A stretch of 64,000 bases of DNA from Capronia americana (lineage: Eukaryota > Ascomycota > Eurotiomycetes > Chaetothyriales > Herpotrichiellaceae). The notes beneath the pieces are model-generated. The model ran no database searches. It saw nothing but the letters and a program-made list of their open reading frames with translations, and was not told where the DNA came from. The stretch is from positions 840,353 through 904,352 of the forward strand of contig JADWQD010000018.1 of assembly GCA_016110215.1 (NCBI GenBank), written 5' to 3'. Shown here piece by piece: positions 11,377 to 23,009 of this stretch (its first letter is position 1; each line of letters opens with the position of its first letter). The translations under genes were made by a program, and so were the position numbers.

Positions 11377-13037
11377 TCATATCCGAAACGGGTTATTGAG
11401 GTCAAACTGATACCCACACGACAGTTGAGGGATCTGGGAATAGTTCTCCTGAAGGAGGCCCCTCGTATTCTGCAGCATCTTCGTAAACAGAAAAAGAAGG
11501 CACAAATGTCAGCAAGCAATCAATATAATTACCTTCACAGAATCACACTTACCTGCACGTACGATATGTTCCAATACACATCCGTCTTCATCGTCTCTAG
11601 AAACGCCCAAGACATAGCTCCTACACCACACACAAGCACTTATCGTCAACATCGAAGCACCAATCGCTTCTCACACTCACTCCGCACACATTCACTCACC
11701 GACATGCCGCCCATTAATAAAGGCATCCGCCGACGTTTGCTCGTCCTTGCACCCGGAGAGCATAAACACGGATTTATTCTCCCTCCCCCACTCGGCCTGG
11801 AAGCCCTGATCCGCGGACTGCAGACCCTCCTCGTAATCGCCGTCGTACTCATGTTTGAGGGACCGGAAGAACGACGTCGCCCCGGCGAGCAAGTGGCGTG
11901 CTTCGCCGGCGTCGTCGAACGAGAAATCACCCCTGATCAGATGGGAAGCCTGTGTAATGTGTGTGGCACGGGAGGTCAGTCATGTGCGGCATATACAGCG
12001 TGTATGTACCGGTCGAATGGGATGGGCTTGGAGGATTGTGGATTGCGATTGGGATTGCTACTTTACCTCGCCGACCAGCTCTGCTCCAGCACGCAGATTA
12101 TCCATAAGGTTGACTCTGCCGTCGTCGTCGGTGCCTGTGTTCCCGAGTAAGCAAGTAAGTAGGTATGTATGTAAGTAGGCAAGTAGGTATGTATAGACGA
12201 GTCAGCAAGTAAGTTAAGCGGCATCATCGGAAACAGAAGCATGCCTGGATCGAATATGGATCTACAATCCACGCTTCGTCGCCTATTGAAGTGTTTCGGG
12301 ACAGAGGGGAGGGAGGGGAGACACTCACGGTATACGTACGGCAGCTCCATCGCGGAACCACTGTCCCAGACGCAGGGATTAGCACATTTTGGAATACAAA
12401 TGGCACAGCCACAGCCACAAAGACCAGGGCAGAGATGGCAATCGTCCTCGCACCCGTACAGTAAAGGTCAGCGTCGGACCCGACCCCACGGGCAGCCGAC
12501 CCGGCCATGTGCCATCAGTCCCTTGCATCCCTGTGCGCACATGTACACGGACACGGACACGCAAGTTCGCATGGTTACTGACTCACTCACTCACCTATGA
12601 CAACAATCAAACAACACAAACAACACACACCCCTCGGCCAACCCACTCACCAGCACGCGATGCAACGCACTACTATCAATCATGCCGCACCGTTCAAAAT
12701 CCACGGGCACGATCGTGTCGGCGAACCCGGACGAATGGTAGCCCTCCCGGTCCGGCACCTGCCCGCCATGGCCCGAGTAGTGCAAGAACAGGACACAGCC
12801 GGGCTCGCTGACCAGCCAGTGCATCGCGGCCAGGATGTTGTGGCCCGTCGGGAAGTAAGGGGATCGCGGGTCCCGGTCCGCGTCGTCAGTCAGCGTCACC
12901 ATGTTGGCCGGGTGGGTGGAGAAGCCGCGCGAGACCAGGAACTCGGTCACGTTGGCCACGTCGTCGATGCAGCCTTGCAGTTGGTGCGTCGAGTTGGTGT
13001 AGTTGCACCCGATGAGGAGGGCTTTGCGGCGGGGCAT
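11377..13037 (-). CDS. Metacaspase (type I-like) without N-terminal prodomain
   Basis: Six exons on the minus strand, 13037-12595, 12360-12329, 12134-12067, 11949-11700, 11620-11553 and 11478-11377, join in frame to 320 aa. Metacaspases are Cys peptidases cutting after Arg or Lys, usually calcium-dependent, with roles in stress response and protein quality control. The p20-like part starts immediately at the N terminus (RKALLIGCNYT) and holds the catalytic His in HYSGHGG (His90) and the catalytic Cys in DCCHSGS (Cys146), the latter completed across the first splice junction. The p10-like part contains SGCKDEQTSADAF and GAMSWAFLETM. The usual Pro/Gln-rich prodomain is missing, and no upstream exon is evident. 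The third intron region carries a GTAAGTAG-type repeat. Confidence 0.9.
12145..12195. repeat. Degenerate GTAAGTAGGTATGTAT tetranucleotide-like repeat in a metacaspase intron
   Basis: The run of GTAAGTAGGTATGTATGTAAGTAGGCAAGTAGG words lies inside the second intron of the metacaspase gene. It is a simple-sequence tract with no sign of coding. Confidence 0.7.
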
Positions 13038-14015
13038 CGTGGGTGTGTGCGCAGGACCTTGCACGGTGGAGGAGTGCGTATAAGATAAGATGGGATGGTT
13101 GGTATGGGTTTCGGCTTGGCGGGGCAGAATACAAATACGGTATGTCTGCTAGGCGTTACAGTAACTACCTAGTAGATTCCTAGGTAGGTCACTGACTGTT
13201 GGCAGCAGTGCTAGCGTGGTGACAGATCGTAGGGCGACGTACGAGTACAGTAGTACTCCGTTCAGTTTCACGAACGGAGTGCCATGGTTTAAATCCCATC
13301 CTCCATTCCTATTCCATCCGCAAAGGACATTGGGAAACCGAAAACGGAGAGAGCTGGAAAACTTAGAATAGTAACAAAAACGTGACTGGGTAGAAGGTTG
13401 ACACGAAGCAATTCCACGCAATCCCGCGACGTTGTGACTGGATGGCGGGAAAACTTTAGGGGGATCCTTCCGACTCGGACTCGCTTGCGGTTCACGCGCA
13501 TTCCATGAGGTGAGATGATCAACCTTTCTCCGCTTTGGTGGTCAGCGAAGGATAAGTCAGCATGTTTGGCTGTCGGGAGTCAGACGCATGTTTGGAAGGA
13601 AGAGGCTTGTCGAGAGTCTTAATGTGACGACCTGGTACTCGGTATTGTAATAGCATGCCCAGGCTTGCTTCATGATAAAAAAAAAGGTAGGAGCAGGAAC
13701 GCCGTCTCACCCCATACATAATCCAATGTATCTACAGGAAATGTGGTGAAATTTTGGGTCCCTTATTGCCCTCACAGTAGGAAAAGATATCTACCATAAA
13801 TCCCACTTTTGCCCATCGCAGCCTGCTCATCAAACAGCAGGCAACGACCCACAACGCCCCAATATGTAGACCATATCAATGCCCGGTGCCATCTGTTCCA
13901 CAACAATGTCGCCTTCGTAGGGCATCGGACGACCAGAAGATTCCAACCAAGCGCGATTCATTAACTCGTGACACATAAAGAGAATAATTCCAACCCCAAA
14001 TTCCCTCCTCTTAGC
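13038..14015. other. Intergenic region upstream of the metacaspase
   Basis: These 978 bp hold the metacaspase promoter and the 3' flank of the next minus-strand gene. Small ORFs here have no support. A short A-run lies near 13676-13685. Confidence 0.55.
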
Positions 14016-16212
14016 CTATACACTGAACCACTCGCAAATACAATTCGAGGCCAACTGCTGGACCGTATCTCCGTTGCGCTTGCGCCTCGTCCTTCTGCTG
14101 TCCCCGGTAGCAGCAGCCGACTTGTAGTCGCTCTCTTCAATGCAGATGGTTGGCACATCAGGTATAGGCATGATCTGCCAGTTGTTGAGAACTTGCATCT
14201 GCTGGCAATATGGTTGCACGTTGTCGTCCGGTTTGCGTTTCTCCACCATCTTGGCCAGTTTGGGGAAGTTGGGTGAGCCCACGCTAGCTTGACGTTTGAC
14301 TTTCGACCCACCAGTCCAATATGCTTCGTCGGTGGGCTCGGTCGGGTAAGGTGTCGTCAGTGAAGGGTCCTGACTCGTCGCTTCTGTGCCGTGGTTCGGT
14401 CCCGAGGTGGATGACATGCCATAGCCGTGAGCAGTCGTGGGCGTACTTGATGCTGAAGTTATTGTACTGCTATCATTGTCAATCGGACTCGTGTCATCCA
14501 TGTCCTGGTCCAAGAAGATCCAAAACTCGCTGATGGTGGAATTCCAATAGCAGTACCATGGCTTGTCCCCGATGTTCAGATAGTCATCATCGTCACCCCA
14601 GGAGCCCATGCCTCTTCCCGCTAGCTCTGGTGCAGCTAAGGAGCGTTTATTCATGTATTCAGGAGGAGAAAGCTGGCCATCAGGAACTGCAGGTCGAGTT
14701 AGTCTTGAAGGATCAGTTGGGTGGCGCACTTACCGATGATCAGTTTATCAAACAGGACGCTGAAGAACAAGGCTACTCCAAGCTCGTCGTCTTCCTTGTC
14801 CTTGTAGGGTTGCATAGTAAAGGAAGTCCCATTGAAGTCCGGAGGTTGCGGTCCATATCTGAAGAGCTGAGGTCTTACCGAGTAGTCGTCGAAGACGGCT
14901 GATAGAGGGGGGCTACCGGAACTGGAGAAGATGTTGATTCCCAGTCTTGCATAGTCCAAGCACTCCCACGTGCTAGAGTATTGGCTGTCAATGACACAAG
15001 CATCAACCTGTTGGGTTTGATTGAGTGGGATAGTGTAGTGACCAGTCGGACATGATGGTGTGGAAGGTCCAGTCTGAGCAGGGTCGGCATCTAACCATAC
15101 AGTTGTAGTTGCTCCCCTGTTAGAACGTTAGCGCAGGCATATAGATCGGATCTGGGACTGACGTACTCGGCTTGGTGCTGGCCATGCTGATTCCCAACCA
15201 CACCGCCAACGACGCCACCAACCACTGCCGCTAGTATCACGACAGTAACGAGAAGAAGTAGTGTCCATACAGGTACTCCGCAACATGTCTTTCGACGCCT
15301 CTTTTCAGTCAAGCCTTCTTTCCTAGCAACTTCGTCTTGACCAGATCCAGCTCCAACAGCGGTCAATTCGACATCCGACCCCGATGCCTCAGCGGGTGGA
15401 ATGATTGAGGGCGCAGCTGATTCCTCGGTAATAGTAGACCGCTGTGGATCTATCCTGGCCATGTCTCCCTTTGCGATAACGTTGTCGGCATATCGGCTGT
15501 AAGGTGGTAATTGCTCGATATGTCCATCTGTGCCCACGATGTCACCCAACTCATTCCCAGACGAGGTTGATGCCGGTTGATATGATTGGCTTAGGCCAGA
15601 AAACCCCAGGCCAACGTGTGTCTCGGAGCTGTCATCGTCCGGTATAGTATTCTGAGGATACATCGAATAGGGATGTTCGGGCCCACCCTGGGGAATAAAG
15701 GGCAGTTCCAGAGGTCGAATCGTCGAATCACTGACTATGCTGGACGCTCTAGTAACTTGAGAGTATAATCCATAGGGCTGACTTGGAGCAGTTGGCCCTC
15801 GATAAGGACTCTGAGCCCTTGGTATGGAGAATCGAGATGAAGTGCTGAGCGATCTGCGCGTGTCTGCTACTGAGTGGGACGAGGTTGATATGGTTCGATT
15901 AGGAAGCGCGGAGGATTCGGCTGGTAGAGGTCTTTTTGCGAGGGACGACCGATTGAGATTGAGTGCGTTCCCAGGTAGTCCTGGAGGTGTATATTCTCGA
16001 GATTCCCGTCGTGTGTCATTATGTTGGTCCAGATCCAGCTCTTCCGGTCCACTGTCAATTGAGTTCGTTGGACTTGATGCGCCTAACGAGTCTCGATCGA
16101 CAGCATATTCGTCACTGAAGACGTTCGGGTTTATGGAATTGACTGGTGACCTCCTCGATGTGCTGCCTTCCTCCATCGATTGTGAGCGTCTTGAGGGAGG
16201 TCGTCGCGCCAT
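14016..16212 (-). CDS. Single-pass membrane protein with Ser-rich N-terminus and extracellular C-terminal domain (fungal, function unknown)
   Basis: Exons 16212-15167, 15116-14734 and 14686-14016 join in frame to 699 aa. The start is the first true ATG at 16212 (MARRPPSRRSQS). Residues 1 to about 310 are disordered and rich in Ser, Pro, Gln and Arg. A basic-Cys stop (KRRRKTCCG) precedes one hydrophobic helix (WTLLLLVTVVILAAVVGGVV). The rest contains spaced cysteines, a CPTGHYTIPLNQT stretch, two segments resembling a beta-rich ectodomain, a Ser/Thr linker and a C-terminal part with CIEESDYKSAAATGD. This layout is common in uncharacterised fungal proteins sometimes labelled glycoprotease-family, but no catalytic motif is visible. 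I do not assign a function. Confidence 0.8.
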
Positions 16213-16731
16213 GGGCGCTGCGCCACCTTTCAAGGAGGCCGGCTCCCACAACCCACAAAGAGAGACGGCGGCGATGGAGATATTATCGTCAAAGGCTTGA
16301 GAGTCGTTGATGGATGGATTTTAGGTGGGTGGAAGCGGCTTTAGGAAGGATTAGGGCGGTAGTGTTGAGGTTGGAACTGCGGGTGATCAGTGGTGAATTG
16401 GAGGAGCGGAACAGTGACAAGAGCCCAGTCTGGAGGTCTCATTAGACTCAATCTGCACTTGCCGTGTCCATTCCGATCTTGTCTTGGCCGGTAGCCAATG
16501 AGGTAAAGGCCAGCTTGGCAATATTGATCCTGCCCTCTTTTAGACTAGCGTCATCCTGTCTCGGATCAATATTTCTCTGCCTTGCTGACTATGAAACCAC
16601 CCAAAACGTCATAAGCTCTCCGTTGCCGTCGATCTTCTCGCGTCTGGTGTCTCTTCCTGCTGATCGTTGACCCGGCCTGACTTTTATTCCGCAAACTGCT
16701 CTCGAGACTGGTGCACACCCTTGCCCTCGTC
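16213..16731. promoter_or_regulatory. Divergent promoter region between two unknown genes
   Basis: This 519-bp spacer separates two genes on opposite strands. A CCAAT word is at about 16495-16499. Nothing else is recognisable. Confidence 0.5.
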
Positions 16732-17811
16732 ATGGCGGCGGCTGCCGAAGTGCAGGCTCTGCTACGCTTCCTAACCAAGGACGCTCGGATCCCGTTGGCG
16801 GAGGCTATGCCAAAGATCAATGCTCTGCGCAAACAACAGCTGAACACGCCTGAAAGCATCGCCAAGGCTGATGAGGCCGACATTAAGTCTGTCTTTGCTG
16901 ATGAGAAGGTGCTCAAGCAGGTGATCAACGCGGCGAAGCGTGTCTCGAACCCCAAGAAGCGAGCATCCGCGAAATCAAGCTCTCCATTGTCGAAACGCGT
17001 CAAGAGCGAATTGGGGACTGCCGATGACGAGGCCTCCCTTGTTCTGCCGCAGACAGACGTTCCACTAGAAAAGCTGGAGCATGTCGTTATCGAGACAAAT
17101 CGAGCACCTCTCTTTCTAGCCTTCACGATAGCCGTCCTCGCATATACGCACCCCGAGCAGCCTCTTTCTAGCCGGTGGAGTCTGGCACAAGGCGTGGTTA
17201 GTGCGGGCGCTCAAAGTAAGGCCAAGTACCTAGGCATCACGAGCGGACCTACTGCGGAAGAAGATGGCTGGGCACAAGGGCAGCCCAAGGTCACAATTAT
17301 GGGTCGTGAAATAGCGGTTATGCGGAGGCATGTGACTGTCCCCCTGGATGGTGATGCTACAACTCCTGGTGATGCTTTCTGGGGGCTTGACCTTGAAGCA
17401 CTCCGCAAGTCGAATGGGCCACTAATCGCGGGCAAGGACGTCAAGAGCTCTTCAGGACCTCCTATCCACAAAGCTGCCGCTCCGAGAAATTATCTCCTCA
17501 AGTCAATGATGATAGTCGATTCCGACCCGGCTTTGTCAGATGCGGCAACTGATGGTAAAGAGGGAACGGCGAAGAAGAAGAAGAGCACACAGGAAGTCGT
17601 CAAAGCGAAGGAAGATGCCGCAGCCATGATATTGAAAGCTATCGATGCGGTCTGCAAGAGTTGGGTATCCACTCTGACTCCGGAGCAGCTCGATCAGAGG
17701 GCACAGGCCTGGTACACTCGCGTTCGACCCGATGTCGAACAAGGTCAAGCCGGCTGGGGACAGAGAGGCCAAGTGCGCCTTGCAGATATATTGAAACTCA
17801 GGAAGGAATAA
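16732..17811 (+). CDS. Conserved fungal protein of unknown function, basic, nuclear-looking
   Basis: This single exon encodes 359 aa from the ATG at 16732; the open frame to 16711 begins with GTG. The N terminus (residues 1-80) is helical with helix-hairpin-like spacing and ends in the basic run NPKKRASAKSSS, followed by SKRVKSE, which may be a nuclear signal. The middle has a hydrophobic segment with AFTIAVLAYTHPEQPLSSRW and then QSKAKYLGIT. The C-terminal half has RNYLLKSMMIVDSDP, a Lys-rich linker (AKKKKST) and a helical end with WYTRVRPDVEQGQ. The codon usage and length of the open frame support it as real. I do not recognise the family. Confidence 0.75.
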   Translation: MAAAAEVQALLRFLTKDARIPLAEAMPKINALRKQQLNTPESIAKADEADIKSVFADEKVLKQVINAAKRVSNPKKRASAKSSSPLSKRVKSELGTADDEASLVLPQTDVPLEKLEHVVIETNRAPLFLAFTIAVLAYTHPEQPLSSRWSLAQGVVSAGAQSKAKYLGITSGPTAEEDGWAQGQPKVTIMGREIAVMRRHVTVPLDGDATTPGDAFWGLDLEALRKSNGPLIAGKDVKSSSGPPIHKAAAPRNYLLKSMMIVDSDPALSDAATDGKEGTAKKKKSTQEVVKAKEDAAAMILKAIDAVCKSWVSTLTPEQLDQRAQAWYTRVRPDVEQGQAGWGQRGQVRLADILKLRKE

Positions 17812-18249
17812 AATAGCGCCACTTTCGAAAGCTTCTTATGTTACTGATGTCCGGCCTCATTGCCTTCATAAAGGTGATGCCGAATTTGATGACTCCATTA
17901 AAGGTTACTTTGATGCGGAGCGGACAAAGGCCATGCTCCCTTGAGACTCTCTTTCGGCCCCGAGGTTCTGCTCAACCTGTGGCATTACCCCTCGACCATC
18001 ACCCTTCGTGCAACAATTATTTGTTCGATCATTGAGACGTTCCTGCAAGTCTTCGGCTTTTCCGGTCGAGTCTATCCCGATCAATGGCTGATTCGATGGC
18101 AGCACACATCAACATCATAACTGGTGTGCTACGGTCGCTTTCGACACTCCCCTGCTCCGTGTCATCTTCAGGCCTGCTCGCCTTTGTCCTCGTTAGGCCT
18201 TCCAACATCGCCTATCATCCGTTGTCAGGTCATATCTCACTAAGGAACA
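17812..18249. other. Convergent intergenic region
   Basis: This is 438 bp between the stops of two convergent genes; I see nothing in it beyond expected 3' UTRs. Confidence 0.5.
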
Positions 18250-18687
18250 CTAGTAGAGGGACGAACCTTTCCAGAAATTCTTGTCAACTTTGTTGTCCTT
18301 TTCACTTAGCTGATTTGCTGTTCTCTCATATCGATTCTCAAGCTCTTCGTTGTGCTTTCTCACCTCAGGGTCGTCCTTCTCGGCGGCGGATTCAGGCCGG
18401 TGAATAGCGGGACTGCCACCCTGGCTAGTAGATTCGCTCTGACTCCCAGTCTGGCCGGAACTTTGGTTGGACGCTTGGTTCCCACCTTTGCTGGCGCTCG
18501 GAGACTCTGGCCCTGGATGCTCCAAGTCGGCTTTCGGATTCTCTTGGTTGATGCCTTGCTCCATTCCTGACTGCTTGCTGCCGTAATCTTGTGATGCTAG
18601 TCGTTTTGATTGCGTAGGGTAGGAAAGGACTGGGAGATGGCGAGTGACTCGGGCTGTTCCCGACACCTGGCGAAGTATAGGTAACAT
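18250..18687 (-). CDS. Small, hydrophilic, probably mitochondrial protein
   Basis: From the ATG at 18687 this reads 145 aa without introns. The first 40 residues (MLPILRQVSGTARVTRHLPV and on) are Arg/Ser-rich without acids, like a mitochondrial presequence. A long Ser, Gln, Gly-rich polar stretch follows (SNQSSGQTGSQSESTSQGG), then a charged helical end with NRYERTANQLSEKDNKVDK and FWKG. The Trp-Lys-Gly tail resembles short fungal proteins of unknown role. The open frame extends a further 65 codons upstream, but that part lacks similar composition and I prefer the internal ATG. Confidence 0.65.
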   Translation of the reverse strand: MLPILRQVSGTARVTRHLPVLSYPTQSKRLASQDYGSKQSGMEQGINQENPKADLEHPGPESPSASKGGNQASNQSSGQTGSQSESTSQGGSPAIHRPESAAEKDDPEVRKHNEELENRYERTANQLSEKDNKVDKNFWKGSSLY

Positions 18688-19592
18688 TTTGGCCGTTTCA
18701 ATGATTGTATTCTGCAAAACAGTGTACCTTTTCAGCAGTGAGAAGATTACGTGGAGGCTCTCGTTTTCTAGCAAAATAATTAAGCTTGAAGATTCCGGAT
18801 TGTCAGACACTAAATCAATACCTGATCGGTCACTCCTTGTCCATGACTTCATTGAATGCCAAGCGTGTTTTACGACGACCAAGCACAGCCCTCCATTTTG
18901 GTCGCCATCAAGAACTTCAGGACCCCAATGGGCTCGAATCGCTACAGGCAGGTATCCTTCTATCGCCGGGGTTCGAGGCGCGATTATCTGTTTCGTTTTG
19001 CCAGCTATTGTTTGCCGACAAAGCCTTTCGCAGGTGGTTTCTCAACCAGCTGCTCGGAGGAGTGACGTAATACAGTCTCGAAGTTGCATATCGCGTGTTT
19101 TCCCCGCATCAAACATCGCGACATTTCTGGCGTGACGCACATTCCTAGCTCCAGGTGTTTGTTTCGCTGGGTTTGATTCCCGCGTCATCGATTACCATCA
19201 GACCTTTCCCTGCAAAATGCATTTCAGCATGTGGTAGCCATGATCAGCCTAGGTACGGGTACCACTGCTACGAACAGTGATTGAAGGGCAAGTGTGGTGC
19301 CTGATGAGCTAGAATAAACACACGAACCAGGTTCATTTGCGACTCGTACTCTTGAGCTGACCTTCACTGTGCCCTGCACTTACGCCACTTCTGCCACACC
19401 TTTCCTTCCCTGCCTCATCACTTCCCATCTTTTCATTAACGCACTCTGACGTCAAGGGACACAACTTCAAACTGTCAACCTTGCTTGAACAACTGTCTTC
19501 TTAGTCAAGTCTTCCGAAATTTGCAACTTACTTCCCTTCCTCTCCTCCTGCTCACTTCTTCTCACTCGTATCGGCGAACAGGATCCGCAACT
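18688..19592. promoter_or_regulatory. Divergent intergenic region (small protein / Ish1-repeat gene)
   Basis: These 905 bp lie between two start codons on opposite strands. A pyrimidine-rich tract (19420-19560) precedes the plus-strand start, as is usual for fungal promoters. No gene is evident. Confidence 0.5.
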
Positions 19593-21323
19593 ATGAGATT
19601 CTCTTTCACCAAACTTCTCGTCGTGGGGCTAGCCTCAACAGCGACGGCCAGCACTTGGTTCAGTAAAGCCGGTAATGCTCGCTCTCATCCTGCCAGAATT
19701 TTCGCTAACATTACTCCTAGCTTACAACAAGTGGCACGAGACTGAGCTGGAGCGATGGCTCTCTGACCACGACGTTCCCTACCCTACCCCTGCGGATAGG
19801 AAAGATCTCGAGAATCTCGTCAAAGAGAACTGGCAAGCTAAGGTGGTTGAGCCTGCTACTGCGGCCAATGATAAGACGGCGGACCACTATCACAGTGTTA
19901 AGGACTGGATCTTTGACAGGTATGCTGTTTCATGCTGGGTCGCTGGCACGTATGCTAATCTCTCGGCAGCTGGACTGAGTCTTCGCTGAAGAGCTTCCTC
20001 GACCATCACAACATCCCTCATCCACAACCACGTACCAGAGACAGTCTTTTGACCACTGTCCGCCAGAACTACGATTCTGTTGCCAAGAAACTTGGTGAAT
20101 ACGCCTCGTATCCCGGCGACTGGGTCTACTCTAGCTGGTCTGAATCTGATCTCAAAGAGTACCTCGATGAACGCGGCATCCCTGTCCCACAGCCCTCTAC
20201 GCGTGACAAACTCATCGCCCATGTCCGCCGCAATGCCCGTCTGGCTTCCCTCAACACTTCTTCAGCCTCCAAAGCAGCCAGCTCTTCCTACTCCAGTGCT
20301 AGCTCTGTGGCAAGCGCTTCAGCAGCCAGTGCACAAGCCAGCCTGAGTGACGCTCTTTTCGATGCGTGGTCTGACAGCAAACTAAAAGAGTTCCTTGACA
20401 CTCACGGCGTCCCTGTCCCGCAAGGCAGCAAGAAGAACGAACTCATCGCTTTGGCTCGGAAACACCGTGCGCAGCTTGAAGCCAGCGCCTCCTCTGCATC
20501 TGGCCAAGCTGCTGCCAGCGGCTCTTCACTCTCTGGTTCTGCTGCTTCTGCATTTGGTGCTGCTACTACGAAGGCCGGCAATGAATTCGCCAAAGCAACA
20601 GATGATGCCTCCTTGGCTGCTGAGGATTTGTTCAACAAGGCGTCTGAGACATGGTCCGATTCTCGTCTCAAGGCTTATCTCGATTCTCGTGGTGTACCCG
20701 TTCCCCAGAACAGCAAGCGTGACGAACTGCTTAAGCAAGTCCGGCTGAACCGACACAAGGCCGCCACAGGCTGGTCCGCTTGGACATTCGACACCTGGAC
20801 CAAGGAGAATCTTCAGAACTACCTTGCGGCTCACAGCAAGAAATACAAGAAAAACGCCAAGGCGAGCCGCGACGATCTCGTCAAACAAGCTCAAGACTCC
20901 TACGCCTCTGCTTCCAAGAGCGGTGGTACGAGCTATGCCTCAGTCACCAGTTACCTTGCAAAGCAAACCGATGCTGCAAAGGACAGCGCCTTTGACACCT
21001 GGTCCGACAGCGATTTGAAGAGCTATCTCGACAGCTACGGTGTCCCTAACTACCAAGGCTCGACCACCAACGAACTCCGGGCACAAGCCAAGAAGCAATA
21101 CAACTACTTCAAGTACGGCACGTCTACTCCGCAGGGCACTATCTTCGAACGCATCAAGAGCGGATTACAATGGGTTCTTGGACAGGTTCAAGGTTCTGCC
21201 TCGACTGCTTCTGGAACTGCATCCGCATCCGCAAGCTCGGCATCCAGCGTCGCCTCCAAGTCTGCCAGCTCCGCTTCAAGCCAAGCTTCCAAGAGTGCCA
21301 CAAGTGCCAAGAATGAGTTGTAG
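19593..21323 (+). CDS. Ish1/Msc1-like stress-response protein with seven repeats
   Basis: Exons 19593-19671, 19721-19919 and 19970-21323 join in frame to 543 aa. A signal sequence (FTKLLVVGLASTATAS) starts the protein. It then has seven copies of the Ish1 repeat, typified by WSDSKLKEFLDTHGVPVPQG: an invariant Trp, then LKxxLD, a Gly-Val-Pro turn and a basic helix. The sixth copy is degenerate (LAAHSKKYKKNAKAS). Ser/Ala-rich spacers separate repeats 3-5 and make up the C terminus. In fission yeast Ish1 is a nuclear-envelope protein induced by stress, and the budding-yeast relative Msc1 affects recombination partner choice. The Ser/Ala linkers suggest flexible, possibly O-glycosylated, lumenal segments (inference). 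Confidence 0.9.
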
Positions 21324-21594
21324 GGCAGTGCGGAAGGAAATGATACCCCATAGATAATTGGAGGATGAGATGAGCTGTTGGGTGAGGGCGGAAATGGAGT
21401 GGGTGTCGGGTCAAGGACTGACCAACCAATGGAACGACTTCAGAAGGTGAACAGGTTGACGAATTGTATTCTTTAGAGCTTCCAAGCTATGATAGCAATA
21501 CCCAGGAATGAGAAAAGCGACTCTTGCGCCAAGATTATCACTCTCTTCAGTCCATAGATATTCCTCCCTGCCTAGAACATCATCCGGGACCACG

Positions 21595-22365
21595 TCAATG
21601 GAAGTCTGTTTTGCGGAACGCCATCAGCTTCCCTACAACCAAGTACTGCGCCCACAGTTAGCCTGAGCCCAATTCCTCTCACACCCAACACAAGTCAAAC
21701 TCACCTTCTCATCAAACCGCTCTATCCACCCGTTCAAATTGTCCAGCTGCTCACTGGTCAAATCTTCACATGGGTCCAGCGGCCCATCAAGGTCCTTCGT
21801 CAGCATCTCCTCATCGAAACTCTGGCATGCAAGGCCTCGGGTGGCATCGCGGCCAGCGAAGTTCTCGTAGGGTCCGCCTGGGCCGTAGAAGTTGCGGCCT
21901 GGTGAGACGTCGTAAACTTTGCCGCGGACGGCGAGGTACTATTGGGAGAGTCAGTTAGATCGTGCGCAGTGGTGGGTTCGAGGGTTGACCGCCGGCGGGA
22001 CTCACCACTGGGGCGTTCTCTGTGCCGTTATATTTCAGCAGCGTCCGAGGTGTGAATGTCTTGAAGACAATGGGCTGCGGTCCCGCCGGAAGGGATGGAG
22101 CTGAGGAGGGGCGCAGACGCAGGTAAAGCAAGGTGAGAATGAGGACGAGGAGGGTAAGGTTCAGCGGCGTTAGGAGCGGGGTGGTGATCGCAAAGCTGTT
22201 GCAGGAACGAGTGTGAGTTGTGTGAAGACGATATGGTCGACGGGGAGGAAGTCCTACAATGTCTCGCGCATCTCCCTGTTGTGGGCTTCGATTTCTAACT
22301 CGGGGTCAGTATGTGAGGTTTGTCGCTGCCGGCAGGAGCGCATTACCTGGTGGAATCCCGCTCAT
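21595..22365 (-). CDS. Membrane-associated cytochrome b5-like haem protein (Dap1/MAPR family)
   Basis: Five exons on the minus strand, 22365-22347, 22294-22258, 22195-22006, 21938-21705 and 21645-21595, join in frame to 176 aa. A single N-terminal membrane anchor (LNLTLLVLILTLLYLRLRP) precedes the cytochrome b5-like fold: FTPRTLLKYNG, YLAVRGKVYDVSPGRNFYGP, the haem-ligand Tyr region GPYENFAGRDATRGLA, and the tail YLVVGKL. In yeast Dap1 binds haem and supports the P450 Erg11 in sterol synthesis at the ER. The first two introns are short and their borders are less certain (the second starts GTAGGA), but they are the choice that keeps the anchor in frame with an ATG. Confidence 0.85.
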
Positions 22366-23009
22366 CTTTGCGGTTGTTGTGCGCACCGTTTGTGCCTACT
22401 CAGCGCGACGGAGTTTCAACGTGGTGAAAGATCAGGTCCTGCTCAGGGGCGATGCATCAGCAGATAATAATGCGATATGCGTTGCAGAGAAACGACGATG
22501 AGAGAACATTCCCGCAATCTCCTTCCGAGGATGGCGGGGAAGTGTGGAGGCAAGTGCCGTCAGCCGGAGAAAGACGGATCTCACTGGAGGTGAGGAGGAT
22601 AGGATATTCCGCAAGCAAGCCGAACACTGGGACATTGCGCCTGGCTTTCGAATTCAATCTCCTCTAGACTACGAGTACGTACAAAACTTCGCGATAACTC
22701 CTGGTACGGCTTGCCAGGTACATATCTTCTCCTGCCCATACTTGGACGCCGGGGCCTGCCTCTCCTCTCAGATTCCTACCTTCACACCTGCTTTACCCTC
22801 CTTTCATTGTCCCTCCATTGATCTGTCACTCTAGCCGGCTTCCCTCCTCCAACAGTTGCTTCGGACATTTCTCAGCTTTATGCATGCGCCTCCTCCATCA
22901 CTCAGCTATACAAAGCCGCAGTAGCCGAGAGCATAGGAGGGTATCAACTGGTTCCTCCAATGTCGGCCACCAACCCCCGCGCGCCTTCCACGTTCGCAAT
23001 GTTGGGCGC
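22366..23009. other. Intergenic region upstream of the Dap1-like gene
   Basis: This 644-bp stretch lies between the Dap1-like start and the end of the amyloid-motif gene. Several 60-95 codon ORFs on both strands show no family resemblance, and none is supported. Confidence 0.5.

Noticed and set aside
14840..15000. Possible 20-bp intron (GTAAGACC...TTCAG) in the membrane-protein gene near 14870
   Set aside because: Far too short for splicing, and the frame stays open through it.
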